Numbered from the stretch's first letter, positions 1-10,047 are shown. The stretch is 64,000 bases of DNA from Mercurialis annua (GCF_937616625.2 NC_065570.1:66801665-66865664), one strand, 5' to 3'. Notes: generated from the sequence alone by a model not told the origin. Translations and numbers: made by a program.

Positions 1-760
1 TGGTTCATCTGAGAGTATATTTAGTTTCAATCTTGCTGTTTTTTCAGACCCTTCTGTATAGGATCTTCCATAAACAGGCAAATAAAACAACTATGTTGGC
101 ACCACAATCAGAGTCTTGAGAAATATCCTAAGATATTATCCTTAACGTTTGTCCTCAATACTTTAGGTGAAGAAGTTAAAAGATTTTTGTCTTCAATTGT
201 TCGTTTTTTTAACATTTCTCCGATTTTGTTTAGTTTCTGTCTGGCAGTCAAATGATTGATATTTTCTAGGACCTATTCAAGATAATTTGATAAAGCTGAA
301 GGAAAAATGACATTGATAGTTTGCAGGAGTTGAAAGATTTAGTAGACTGATGCATTGATTTGTCGATACGACAAGTTTTGAGCATTAGTATCTCTTTGTA
401 CTTTACTATGCATAACCGTACCCAATAGTCTGATCTTAAATGCTGTAATAGTACTGCTAGACCATAATCTCTATTATGTTCAAATAATTTGTAAAATCAC
501 TTGCTTAATGATAAAATATTAGTCAATTTTAAGATTTGCTGTCTACTTAAAATTTAACTTTCTGATATAGTTTGTTTTGGACTATACTGACTCAAGGCAA
601 AACAATCAACTATCTGTGATTAGTTCAGAATTTATACATAAATGGTACTTTTGGATGGACAGTAAAGCCATTTATTTGATTCGCAGAATAGAACAGATAA
701 GGTGGCTACATTTGGTTCATGGAATATGTCCGGAATAGAATAACTATTCCGTATAGAACA
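1..760. repeat. First copy (A) of a decayed tandem duplication
   Basis: This non-coding stretch is repeated at about 2185-3130. Both begin with 'gttcatctga(g/a)agtatat' and continue through 'cagacccttctgtataggat' and 'ggcaccacaatcagagtctt'. Near their ends both carry 'cagaatttat(a/t)cataaatgg'. The copies are clearly colinear, with scattered substitutions, and the second has an extra block of roughly 185 bp near 2805-2990. Together with matching segments at 1815-1985 and 3474-3665, this defines a duplicated unit of about 2.2 kb. No coding potential was seen in the segment. Confidence 0.8.
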
Positions 761-850
761 TTTATTCCTTATTTTGGTTCATGGAATAATTATTGATTTT
801 ATGGAATCAAAAAGTTAAGAATGTTACATGCTATTCCATTCCAGGAATCA
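704..850. mobile_element. Small MITE-like element with imperfect TIRs
   Basis: The left end reads GGCTACATTTGGTTCATGGA. The reverse complement of the right end reads GGCTATGTTTGATTCCTGGA, so the ends are imperfect terminal inverted repeats. The interior is AT-rich and also repeats 'tggttcatggaata'. Related 'acatttggttcgtggaatag' sequence occurs at 3097-3145 in the second duplicated copy. I could not define a clean target-site duplication, so the superfamily is unassigned. The element abuts the truncated end of the pentatricopeptide-like fragment. Confidence 0.45.
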
Positions 851-1108
851 AACATAGCCATAATTAGAGATACTTGTTTGAAGAAACCCATTTAGAAGTG
901 CAAAGGCGTGAGCTTGTTTTGTTTGGCCAAGAGATTTGAGAGTTGAGGTTAGTGATAGAAGATTTCTGTGAGTTATAATAGTTCTGGCGGTGGTGATGAT
1001 GGTGGATAGTGAGAAGAAGTGTTGAAGGAAAATGGGACTTAATGAGATTACTGAAATTAGATTACGACAAAAATGTTTGATTGAATGTTTTCTACAAAAT
1101 GGTAACAT
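848..1108 (-). pseudogene. Truncated N-terminal fragment resembling a PPR protein gene
   Basis: The 86-codon frame ends with a stretch reading LLSLTSTLKSLGQTKQAHAF followed by ALLNGFLQTSIS. That pattern resembles the first motif of plant pentatricopeptide repeat proteins (usually 'LL..C.sl.q.kQiHA.ll..Gf'). PPR proteins bind organellar RNA and are normally 400-900 residues long, so this would be only the extreme 5' end. The frame stops where the adjacent MITE-like sequence begins, and no PPR continuation was seen on the other side of it. The match is short. Chance resemblance or an unrelated small ORF remains possible. Confidence 0.3.
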
Positions 1109-1152
1109 TCCAATTACAGGCTACCTAAAGTTTCAAACTTTTCAACTGCTAC

Positions 1153-1158
1153 TATATA

Positions 1159-1194
<36 letters not shown>
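1153..1194. repeat. Compound (TG)n(TA)n microsatellite
   Basis: A short TA tract is followed by about nine TG units and then about eight TA units. It lies in the non-coding gap between the PPR-like fragment and the small ERRPYHRNC gene. The plus-strand ORF across this point is a by-product of the dinucleotide repeat. Confidence 0.9.
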
Positions 1195-1345
1195 GCACTG
1201 CTACTGTTAGCAATCCAGACTGCAAATGATGTTGATACACATATATTCTTTTACATAAGTTTATCACTTATTGAGAATTTCTTCTGTTACAGTTATTTTT
1301 GGGATGGGAATCAATAAGATAGTTTCTCATCCATTTCTAATCTCC

Positions 1346-1654
1346 TCATTTATCCTTCCTTGGCAGATTCTTATAGATGTACATGCGCCAATTATGCATT
1401 CTTCTGTTTCTATCTGATGATGAGTCACTGAGAACAGAATACTGAGCAGAGAATTTGGAAGCTGCTAAGGACAATAAACAATGAGTTTTTGCTTGTTTCT
1501 TTGGAAATGTTATGTTTCTTCTTTGAGAACAATCATATAAACCGACACCATTGAACTTGTGAAGTGCACAATTGCAGTTACGATGGTACGGTCTTCTTTC
1601 AATCTCAATATCATGTATTGAAACGCTTCCATCAAAGACACACTGAAGCGTCAT
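1346..1654 (-). CDS. Small uncharacterised plant protein, ERRPYHRNC motif (paralogue of the gene at 32.2 kb)
   Basis: The predicted protein has 102 residues from the methionine at 1654. This start aligns with the start of the 32.2-kb gene: both have an FDG/YDG motif about 7-13 residues in, a short spacer, then IERRPYHRNC(N/R)CALH. Both then have a Cys followed by a Tyr/Phe-Pro and basic residues, and a hydrophobic L-A-A segment. The frame is open for 52 codons further upstream, but that extension has no counterpart in the paralogue. The C-terminal third diverges and lacks the paralogue's Ser-rich, acidic and Ser-Pro tail. I recognise the motif as typical of a plant-only family of small proteins of unknown function. 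It sits inside the first unit of a tandem duplication, and the second unit has lost it. It may be functional or decaying; no in-frame stop is seen. Confidence 0.5.
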   Translation of the reverse strand: MTLQCVFDGSVSIHDIEIERRPYHRNCNCALHKFNGVGLYDCSQRRNITFPKKQAKTHCLLSLAASKFSAQYSVLSDSSSDRNRRMHNWRMYIYKNLPRKDK

Positions 1655-1814
1655 ATCAGCTGCTTTAATGCTCCTTCTCTGTGTTAGATTTCTGCATATA
1701 TTTGAAACTATTGCTTGCTTATAAATAGTTAGTGATGCTGAGAAGGCTTTTGTGGAGTAATCTAAATAAAGATGCTTCGGTTTTGTGTCAGTTTCTAGAA
1801 TTGGTTGCATTACT

Positions 1815-1985
1815 AATACAAAAATTTTAGTTCTTGACTATGCTATTGAATGACTACAAAATTTGCTCCCGCGTCTTGACATTTTTGTTAAACATTAGGA
1901 GTGTGTTCATAGTTTTCTCAGGCACTATTTGCTTATTGTCTGTGCTGACAAAAAAAAATCCAATTCAACTATGTAGCACGGAAAG
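1815..1985. repeat. Segment B of the tandem duplication, copy 1
   Basis: The text 'attttagttcttgactatg' and, later, 'ctatttgcttattgtctgtg' followed by 'ctgacaaaaaa' recurs in order at 3474-3665 ('attttagtttttgacaac', 'ctatttgctaactatctatt', 'ctgacaaaaaat'). The order A-B-A'-B' shows that a unit of about 2.2 kb was duplicated. Confidence 0.6.
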
Positions 1986-2184
1986 AAGAACAGTAAAATG
2001 AGAAACATGAAAACCATTTTTTTACAAAAATAAGTTGATATAGAGTTTCAGAGTTTTTATAGGCATTTCTTCTAAACGGAAGCAAAACACCGAAATGTAG
2101 GATTCGAAAAATTCCGTGCAATATAGATTCCCAAAATGGCTGGGGAGCACTTTGTTTTAACCTCTAAATGCTAGTAAGTGCCCT
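1986..2184. other. Non-coding spacer
   Basis: AT-rich sequence between segment B and the second A copy. No gene or structured repeat was seen. Confidence 0.5.
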
Positions 2185-3130
2185 GAGTTTGTTCATCTGA
2201 AAGTATATTTAGTTTCAGTCTTGCTGTTACCCTATGCTTTTTCAGACCCTTCTGTATAGGATCTTCCATAGACAAGAAAATAAAACAACAATGTTGGCAC
2301 CACAATCAGAGTCTTGAGACATATCCTAAGTATATTATCCCTAACTTTTGTCATCAATGCTTTAGGGAAAGAAGTTAAAAGATGAAACATTTTGTCTTCG
2401 ATTGTTCATTTGTTTAACATTTCTCCGATTTTGTTTAGTTTATGTCTGCCCGTCAAATAATTGATATTTTCTAGGACCTATTCGAGATAATTAGATAAAG
2501 TCGAAGGAAAATGACATTGGTAGTTTATAGGAGTTGAAAGGTTTAGCAGACTGAGTTATGAATATGCCGATAAAGCAAGTTTCGAGCATTCCTATCTGTT
2601 TGTACTACAGTATGCATAACCTTGCTCAATAGTCTGTTCTCCAATGCTGTAATACTATTGCTAGACTATGATCTATTATGTTGAATAATTTGTGAAATCA
2701 CTCTCATAACGACAACATTTTGGTTGATTTCAGATTTGGTGTATACTTAAAATTTAAGTTTCTGATATAGCTTTTTTGGACTCTATTGACTCAAGACAAA
2801 CATATGGTCTGAAATGACAAAAATAAGAAGAATGTCTGAAAATTGAAGATAGGATATATTACTTAGAATTGACAGTCAGATTACTGATAACTGATAACTC
2901 TAAGGCCTATGACAATGGCATAGTTTTACTAATTAGTAATTAGTGATTAGTGATTAATAGAAAGATGCCATAAAAAACTGTGTCTTTGAACAAAACAATC
3001 AACTATACTTCCTCTACGAAAAAAATATTGTGATTTAGCTCAGAATTTATTCATAAATGGTGCTTTTGGATGGATAGTAACTATACATTTGGTTCGTGGA
3101 ATAGAATAACTATTTCTAAGCCATACATTT
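2185..3130. repeat. Second copy (A') of the tandem duplication
   Basis: Colinear with positions 1-760 (see that entry). It carries an extra block at about 2805-2990, which includes a run of short 'attagtgattagt' repeats. The PPR-like fragment and the small ERRPYHRNC gene that follow copy A do not follow copy A'. Confidence 0.8.
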
Positions 3131-3160
3131 GATTAACGGAATAGAATAAATATGTATAAA

Positions 3161-3298
3161 CAATGGTTATGCCGTGTCATTCGTGCAATGACCAATGAAA
3201 TGTTTGGATTTTTAATGCTAAAAAAATAAACAAAAATTAAATATTCTACTATCACACACTCATTGGCTTATTGCACGAATAACGCAGCCTACTCATTG
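3161..3298. mobile_element. Foldback MITE of about 138 bp
   Basis: The left arm contains 'tcattcgtgcaatgaccaat'. The reverse complement of the right arm contains 'ttattcgtgcaataagccaa'. The arms are about 40 bp each with a few mismatches, leaving a loop of about 55 bp. There is no coding capacity. Target-site duplications are not clear, so the superfamily is unassigned. Confidence 0.6.
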
Positions 3299-3398
3299 TG
3301 GGATAATTTCTCCTAATGAGAAGCTAATTTGTGTTTTTGTTATGAGTAACTAAAGCAGTAAAGCAAAACGTTTGTCCCTAGTGTAGATTTTAGTTTTT

Positions 3399-3473
3399 TT
3401 TTTTTGGTAAGCCCATCCGGTTTTCAAGGCTACGCCCTGATTAATCCGGATCCGACCCGCGTCGCGCACCTGG
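3399..3473 (-). mobile_element. 5'-truncated SINE with 15-bp target duplication
   Basis: On the minus strand the insert reads GGTGCGCGACGCGGGTCGGA, then a body ending in 'ccggatgggcttacc' and an A tail. This is the usual look of the 3' half of a plant SINE ('...ccggatggg..acc' plus poly-A). It is flanked by a perfect 15-bp direct repeat, TAGATTTTAGTTTTT (3384-3398 and 3474-3488), the expected product of LINE-mediated insertion. The tRNA-derived 5' part with its A and B boxes is missing, so the copy cannot be active. It landed exactly in segment B' of the tandem duplication. Confidence 0.75.
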
Positions 3474-3665
3474 TAGATTTTAGTTTTTGACAACGGCATT
3501 CAATGCCTAAAATAAGGAGACATATTACTTGGTTTATTCTGTTCTTGATTTGGATTATTCCATAATGTTATAATTTTGATGTTTTTCCATAGTATTTTCA
3601 GAAACTATTTGCTAACTATCTATTCTGACAAAAAATTCCAATTTATCTCAACATTAAAGTGTCAC
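3474..3665. repeat. Segment B' of the tandem duplication, copy 2
   Basis: Matches 1815-1985 in order (see that entry). Its left edge is one half of the SINE target duplication, so the SINE arrived after or within this copy. Confidence 0.55.
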
Positions 3666-5712
3666 AAATATCTTTATGTATTTTTAATGGATTTATCTTA
3701 TCAGTTTTATTGTAATGGGCAGTTGGGCACAGTGACTGCTTCTATGCAAGAAAATATTAAATTTCTATGTTTTTCGTCATTTTGACAAAAGCCAAAGGTT
3801 CTGCTGTCATGATAAAAGATAATAAAATTACAATTGGAGACTGATTTTGGATTAATTTTCGATGTAACATAGTATCCGAATTATGCAAAGGTCTACCTTC
3901 TACAGACTACAATTCGACTTTATTCAGGCTTCAAATTCAAAGGATATTTGCGTGACATGGTATGTTAGAGATTATAAAACTACAATTAAACAATTTAATA
4001 ATTATAAGGGCTTTTTATGCAAAATACTGTTTTTCTATGACATTTACTTTTATACCACCCTTTATAAATCTTTACTTTTCACACCGGCTTTCTTTTCTTT
4101 TATACCATATTTTAGAAAAACTTTACTTTCTATACTAAATTTCATTTTCCACCATTTTTTTTATTATTTTTAATTATTTTTTTCACCATTGTATTTCTGC
4201 ATTTAATATTTATTATATATTTAATTTTTAGATTTTTTTATTTTTTTTTGGATTTTAACTTTTTTTTGACTGTTGACATTTTTCGTTAGTTTTTATCACC
4301 ATAATATCAACATCATATCAACAACATTTAATAAACTAATTAATATTATTTTTTAAATATTTTTTATATTAATTATTACTTTTAAATGTTTTTTAAATTA
4401 TTTTTTGCTCATTTTTAACCAGCATTTGTTATTTACCACATATTTAATTTTTTTTATATAGCAACATAAAATTAACACAAGATCAATCAATAATCAACAA
4501 TTAATAAACTAATTAATTTAAATTTTTAATTTTTCAGCATTATTTCAATTAATTTTTATTTTCATTTTATTTCACGTACAATATCGTTCTTTTTGCTAAT
4601 GTTAAAATCAACCAAATATGAACCGAACATCAACACAATATCAACAAAATGTCAATACAATATCAACACTAATAATTTAACATAATTATTATCTTATTCA
4701 CCAATGTTAAAATCAACAAGATATCAACCGAAATTCAACACAAGATCGACACTATTGTATAATAAGAATGAAATTGGAATTTTCAATAAAATATCATAAG
4801 ATGAGAAATTTAACTACAAAGAAAACACAAAAGACTAAGGCGCATTCTCTTTACAATTCATTTGCCAACTATAGTCCTCTGTTTCCTCCCACATCCTTCA
4901 TCTTTCTCCTTCACAATCATCATGAATTTTGAGCTTCCATTTATATATAAAAAAAAAAGATAAGAGAATAATCTCAAATCTCCACACCAATAGTTAAAAT
5001 AAAAAGAAAAGGTAAACTTAGATTTCATAAAAATACCAACAATTATGTTTATTGCTGGTCATTTTAGTAATGGTTGTAATTTACAGGTCAAGATGAGAAA
5101 TTAACTCAAAACTGTTCTAAGCAACAATTAACAAACTAAATAAGCTACAAGATGAACAAATAAACAAAAAGAAATAAAAACAAAACCCAAATGTAGAACA
5201 AAGTTCAAATATACCAACAGAGCAAAATGTTCAACTCAACCAATCAAAATAAAAATACATACAAACAAATAAAAAGATCATAAAATCAAAAATTAAAAAG
5301 AACCCAAAAAAATTAACCAAATCCCATTTCGATTACCAAACCAAAACCACAACTTTACCGGTACAGCATCTCAAAATGCTTAATCAACCCAAAAAAAAAC
5401 TAAAATAACAAAACAAAAACACCCACAAAAAAGCTCTCTCCTTTATTTTATTTTTTGATTTTCAGAATATAAAAACAACCAGTATGGAAAATATATACGG
5501 TTTGAACTCAGCTAGTACGCTTTCACCTATATTCCCCTACAACGAGCTTGAATCGTTCACAAATCACTTCGGCTCTAATACCTTTTCAAACACAACCATT
5601 CAGCGGAAAAACTTCGGCAGAGGAAATATAAGAATAGATCTATCCGATTTAGAAAAATAGTGAAGACAGAGAAACGGCGACAACGGCAGCGGAACGACGG
5701 TGAAGGAGGAAC
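3666..5712. other. AT-rich intergenic DNA
   Basis: No gene is supported. Around 4300-4760 the phrase 'aatatcaacac/aacaagatc' recurs irregularly. At 5484-5660 there is a 58-codon ORF with an 'IFPYNELESFTNHFGSN' segment that faintly resembles the juxtamembrane region of plant LRK10-like kinases. On the opposite strand the same spot reads 'ggtattagagcc', close to an initiator-Met tRNA primer-binding sequence of LTR elements. Neither reading is strong. The stretch ends in GA/CGG-rich sequence with a 17-bp tandem repeat, into which the solo LTR inserted. Confidence 0.5.
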
Positions 5713-8174
5713 TGTAATACCCCAAAATAATTAATTATCCAATTGGACCACGTGTTCAGTTTAGATTCGGCAGAGTGGCGAAATCGGAAAGATTTTGATA
5801 AAATTCAAATAAATAAATTTCAAGTAGGTTGGTTTCAGGAAATAAATTATGAGAAAATTAAGGTTATATTTCGATTCTAAAGTTAGAATTGAAATTAGAA
5901 GGAAAAATGTTAAGAAAAGTCCAAAATAAGGTATAGGGACCAAAGTGGTAATTTAGCCACTTTGTGTCGAAAATAGAAATATTGAATTTTGACGGAAAAG
6001 TGTTATATCGAGCTTCGTATTATTTATCGGATATAAATAATACGTATAAGTCGTAATAAAAGAGTTTAACGATTTAGCTATGGACTAAATCGTAAGAAAG
6101 AAAAGTTTAAAGGATAAATGATAAGAAACAAAAAGAACAAGGACCAAAGTGAACCTTTAACCAAGAAATATAAGAAACCAAATTCAAAGAAAGAAGATCA
6201 GAGAAGGATCGAGAGAATTAGAGAAACCATCGCCGATTCCGTCGTTCCGCCGCCGTTTTTCCGTCCGACGTCCGAATTGAGTGATTCAAGCGGCAATCTC
6301 TTCGGAATTGAAAGCTTTATCGATTTCTAGCTTCAAATCAAGGTAAGATTTCGAGAATTGGTGCCAAATTTGAGTTCTATGGGCTGTTTTAGTTTAGGAA
6401 TTGAAATTATCGATTTAAACTCGATTTTAGCGTTTTTGGAGAAACAAAGTTACGGGTTTTGTTGGAAACGGAGTGTTTGGCATGTATGGCAAGTGATAGC
6501 ACGACGGGAAGCCCGGAAACGATGTTTCCGGGGACTGCGTGCGGATCGCACGTGGTGTGCGATCGCACACCCGTGGTGTGCGAACGCACACCTGTGATGG
6601 TGTGCGGACGCACACCAGTGGTGTGCGGACGCACACCAGTGGTGTGCGGACGCACACCATTGAAGGTGTGCGAACGCACACCCACAGTGTGCGAACGCAC
6701 ACTGGTGTGCAAATGCACATCCATGGTGTGCGAACGCACACCACCTTGTACAGACGCGTATTCCATGAGGGACTAAAACGGACTTTTGTCCGAGGGACTA
6801 AAATAGACTTAGCTCGACGTTTTATGCAAGTAGCGATAATGTAAAGTGTTAAGAAAATTATATAACTCTCGGATACAAGGAATAGCATTTTGGTGAATCG
6901 TGGATACGACTAAGAATTTTTGAATACGAGAATAACACCAGGAATGAAACCAATATTTGAATTATGAAAGTATTATACGTATTAAAGTATAAAGTGCACG
7001 TCTAATCATTAACAATTTATCAGACGTGTCAGCGAATAGTGGAGTCAGTAGAAGCAGACTAGCGAGAGCGTACCATCAGATCGATCATATCATTTCTTGG
7101 ATTGCGGTCACTGTGAGTTGTGCTTTTACTTTCATGTATTAAAACTATTTGATATATATATATATACTGTTTTCACGCATCGCATTATATATAGTTGACT
7201 GAAATGTTATATGTTTATTTAAATTCTATATACGAGAACTAGTATGCGATCCGAAGAAACTAGCTACCTATTGGGTGTCAATAGGCTGTGTGATCACCAG
7301 TATCGAGTCAGTCTAGTATGTTTGCATTTGAGAAATGACTTAACACAGCTGGGAGCTGTTGATGAATATGATATTTACGATTGGGTTTTGATACGAGTGA
7401 GTACTCGGCTACGGTGTAGTCTGGAGTCCCCGTATCCAGTGGCTGGGCCACCAGCGAGTTGGACTCGCGAATGATATTTACGATTGGGTTGATTGATAAT
7501 GATTATTCGAGAAATGTGTCACATGCTAGGATATTAGTTTCGTACGGATCAAATACGTGTTTATATATTTCATATTATTGTTTCCTTGAAATGCGATGCT
7601 ATGTTTTTACATATTAATACTGTTAGTAAATGACAACTCACTCAGTATTTTCCCAAATACTGACCCCTCACCTTTACTGTCTTACAGGTGCTTAGTTTGT
7701 GGACCTAGCTAGAAGCCAATTTTGGAGTGCAGAAGTCATCTGTATATGTTAGTTTATGACTTCTGTGAATGCTGCAGTAGTAGTCCTATGTCAGTAGAAC
7801 AGTAGCCTAGACAGCAGTTCATTTCTATTGTATATATTAACTGCTGTTATTGCTTTATATGCTTTTTGATAAGCTACGTGTTTTGTATATAATCCACGGC
7901 CCCAGATGCCGGTGTGATATTTTGAGACACTAACTAATGTATATAGTACCGCGAGGCCAGTTCGTACAGGGTACGGTAACTAGAGCCCGCGAGGTTTTGA
8001 TACAGTTAGTGTAAATGTATGATTATATGTACATTTGCTTTCGTTGTTTGATATTGTTTATTTTATATTATATTTGCGAAAAATTAATTGTGATTTTAGG
8101 CTTGCTACGGGTTCCGGAGCTACTACTCCCGTTCTCTAGCACCGGTTGCGGCTCAATAGTTTTGGGTCGTGACA
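5713..8174 (+). mobile_element. Solo LTR of a long-LTR Ty3/gypsy-type retrotransposon (copy 1)
   Basis: It begins TGTAATACCCC and ends GGGTCGTGACA, with TG...CA termini and a GGAAC duplication immediately outside both ends. The flanking identity actually extends over 22 bp (5691-5712 and 8175-8196). That is explained if the target already held two or more copies of the 17-mer GGAACGACGGTGAAGGA. A relative at 24515-28081 shares the same ends plus internal blocks: 'gatccga(a/t)gaaac(t/g)agcta(c/t)ctattggg', 'aactcactcag' and an 80-bp 3' block starting 'ttttaggcttgctacgggtt'. There is no internal region or second LTR, so the copy is a recombination-derived solo LTR. The ends and size fit chromovirus (Tekay/Del-like) LTRs, but the lineage is inferred. 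Confidence 0.8.
6539..6742. repeat. Array of ten short palindromes (GGTGTGCG-NN-CGCACACC)
   Basis: Ten imperfectly spaced units. The consensus is an 18-bp near-perfect palindrome with central AT, AA or GA: three units have GA, four have AA, one has AT. The first unit is shortened and the ninth is mutated to GGTGTGCAAATGCACATC. Spacers are 1-9 bp and vary. Each unit could form its own hairpin. The array is GC-rich in an otherwise AT-rich LTR. It keeps several frames on both strands open, producing meaningless overlapping ORFs rich in RTPVVCG or GVRTHT repeats. Confidence 0.95.
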
Positions 8175-8196
8175 GGAACGACGGTGAAGGAGGAAC

Positions 8197-8317
8197 GACG
8201 ACGACAACATAATAATGACGAAGGGAACGACGGCAACGATAGCAGAACGATTGAAGGAGGACGCCGACGGCAGTGTAACAATGATGAAGGAGAACGGAAA
8301 CAGTGGGGTGCGGTGGC
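8197..8317. other. GA/CGG-rich remnant next to the solo LTR
   Basis: Continues the 'aacgacg..gaagg' sequence found left of the solo LTR and so represents the original target locus. It looks like degenerate trinucleotide-rich sequence, possibly former coding or 5'-UTR DNA, but no gene can be defined. Confidence 0.4.
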
Positions 8318-8893
8318 TAAGACCATCTCCAACCCATACCTATTTTTGAGTTTGGGTCTTGATTTTCAACTCCAACCCATACCTACTTCCCACCCCATTT
8401 CTTTGTTTGTGAATAGTAGCAATCCACTTCTTGGTATGCACTATTCACACAAACCCATTTTTTAATTAATTGAATATTTACTTTTTAATTACAATTTATA
8501 CAGCTAACTTTATAAATGTTCATTTTGGTCCAACTTTTCATTAAATACCAATTAAATTTTTAATAATGTAATCCAAATTATTTTTATTGGTAAAAATAAA
8601 ATAAATAAAATAAATTCTCTAAATTAAATACATAAAATTTAAACAACGTATTTTTTATTTAAACATAAAAATTACGTTACATTAAACATAAACATTACAT
8701 TATATTAAACATTAAAGCGGGTAGATAAATATTATAATTAAACTAATCCTAGAACGGAAATTAACATAATAGTTAATAAACAACAGTAAACATTAAAATT
8801 AAAATTATTTAATTAATAATCTGGTAAATTGTCCCTCGATCCACCAATATCATGAAAATATTGGCTAAAATTATCTTGTTGCGGTGGCATTTG

Positions 8894-9244
8894 TTACTGC
8901 TCTCTTTTTTGAATTATTTTCTCTTGTTCAGCTTGAGTAATGGCCCGAATTCTCGGATTAGAAATAGTATTCAAGTATATGAATAATATTTTGTTTTCTT
9001 CTTTCTCTTTTCGAAAGAGAAATTGCTCGTTTTGCATCTTCATTTGTTCTTGCCTATCCGAACCGGACTTTTCAAGCAACTCTATAACCTTATCATTTTG
9101 TTCTTTAATGCTAACAATAGTAGAAAATTGCTCGGCCATTTTTCTCTTCAATTTAGCTTTTTTGACTCCGATGGGCCGTGAAGAACCACCAATGTTATGA
9201 TCTTCTAAATTATCAGAAAATGGCCACAAACAAATCAAGAACAA
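8894..9244 (-). pseudogene. Harbinger ORF1 (Myb/SANT-like, NAM-associated) C-terminal remnant
   Basis: The 116-codon frame contains 'SSRPIGVKKAKLKRKMAEQF', followed by a charged helix-forming stretch rich in Glu, Lys and Gln. 'RPIG.KkAK.krk' is the hallmark of the C-terminal region of the DNA-binding accessory protein encoded by plant PIF/Harbinger elements, often annotated as NAM-associated or GST-T3-like. The N-terminal trihelix/Myb part is absent, and the first codons run into unrelated sequence. It lies tail-to-tail with the transposase remnant, matching the expected gene order. Confidence 0.6.
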
Positions 9245-9317
9245 AAATGCACACCTTGCACTTCGTAATGACTTGATTGATCATTTATGGGAAAAATATA
9301 CTAATGCGGAGGCATGA
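9234..9317 (+). pseudogene. Harbinger transposase C-terminal remnant
   Basis: The last 27 codons before a stop read IKNKNAHLALRNDLIDHLWE followed by KYTNAEA. 'LRNDLI.HLW' near the C-terminus matches what I know of plant HARBI1-type nuclease tails. The catalytic DDE region is deleted. The frame is too short to be a gene by itself; its identity rests on position inside the element and the short motif. Confidence 0.5.
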
Positions 9318-9741
9318 AGAAGATTGTTTCAATTGTAGTTTTATTATTAATATTTGAATGTAATGTGTTATTTTATTATTAATATTTTAATATAATGTGT
9401 TATTATAATTATAATTTTATTGTTTCAATTTTAATTATTATTTATTTTATTTTTTATAATTGGACATTAAATAATATTAAAAAAAATTAATATTTAATTT
9501 AATATTATTTAAGCATTATTAAATAAATGAATAGATGAGGATGTATGTGTTTAAAATATAAATATAGATGTGAAATGGTAAATGGTTAAATGTAGTAGTA
9601 TTAAATATAAAAGAGAATATATAGAGAATATTCTTTTGGTGTGAAAAATGGGGTAATGAGTTGGAGTAAAAACACTGTAGCAAACCTAAAAGTGGGTAAA
9701 TTGAAACTTAAAAGTTAGGGTTTGGGTTGGAGATGCCCTAA

Positions 9742-10047
9742 GTTCAGAAGAAGAAGATGTTCTTCTAATTAGATTTAGGTTACAAAAGATAATATTAATA
9801 GCGTGTACCGTATTTAAGAGATATAAAAGTAAGAGCTGTATAAAAGTAATAAGTTTGAGAAAGTTGGTTGTTTATGAAAAAAGCTCTAATTATAATGCTG
9901 ACATTCTAAAAAAAAGTGTGATGCTGACAAACCTTAACATAGTCTTAGATGTTTTAAAGGAAAATAGTCAAATAAATCCTCTATATTTGTCCCGTGGAAA
10001 AACTTGACATTTTTTGTTTGGAAAGATAAACCTATTAATATTATTAA
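9742..10047. other. Intergenic DNA
   Basis: AT-rich; no gene or clear repeat seen. Confidence 0.5.

Larger units (their letters stand above)
8321..9738. mobile_element. Internally deleted PIF/Harbinger transposon
   Basis: The left terminus is GACCATCTCCAACCC. The right terminus in reverse complement is GGGCATCTCCAACCC. It is flanked by the 3-bp duplication TAA (8318-8320 and 9739-9741). TIR style and 3-bp A/T target fit PIF/Harbinger. The interior has relics of both expected genes in convergent orientation: the end of the Myb/SANT-like (NAM-associated) protein on the minus strand and the last codons of the transposase on the plus strand. Most of both genes is gone, so the copy is non-autonomous. 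Confidence 0.85.

Noticed and set aside
3883..4173. 96-codon ORF
   Set aside because: Phe/Tyr/Leu-rich translation of AT-rich DNA with no motif or gene context.
5484..5660. 58-codon ORF resembling an LRK10-like kinase juxtamembrane segment, or on the other strand a tRNA-iMet primer site
   Set aside because: Both matches are short and mutually exclusive; no kinase domain, LTR or partner sequence lies nearby.
6539..6742. Possible CRISPR-like array of regular repeats
   Set aside because: Units are palindromes with spacers of only 1-9 bp, inside a plant LTR.
6407..6888. Four overlapping ORFs on both strands with repeated RTPVVCG or GVRTHT motifs
   Set aside because: They are readings of the palindrome array in the solo LTR, open in many frames at once; not proteins.
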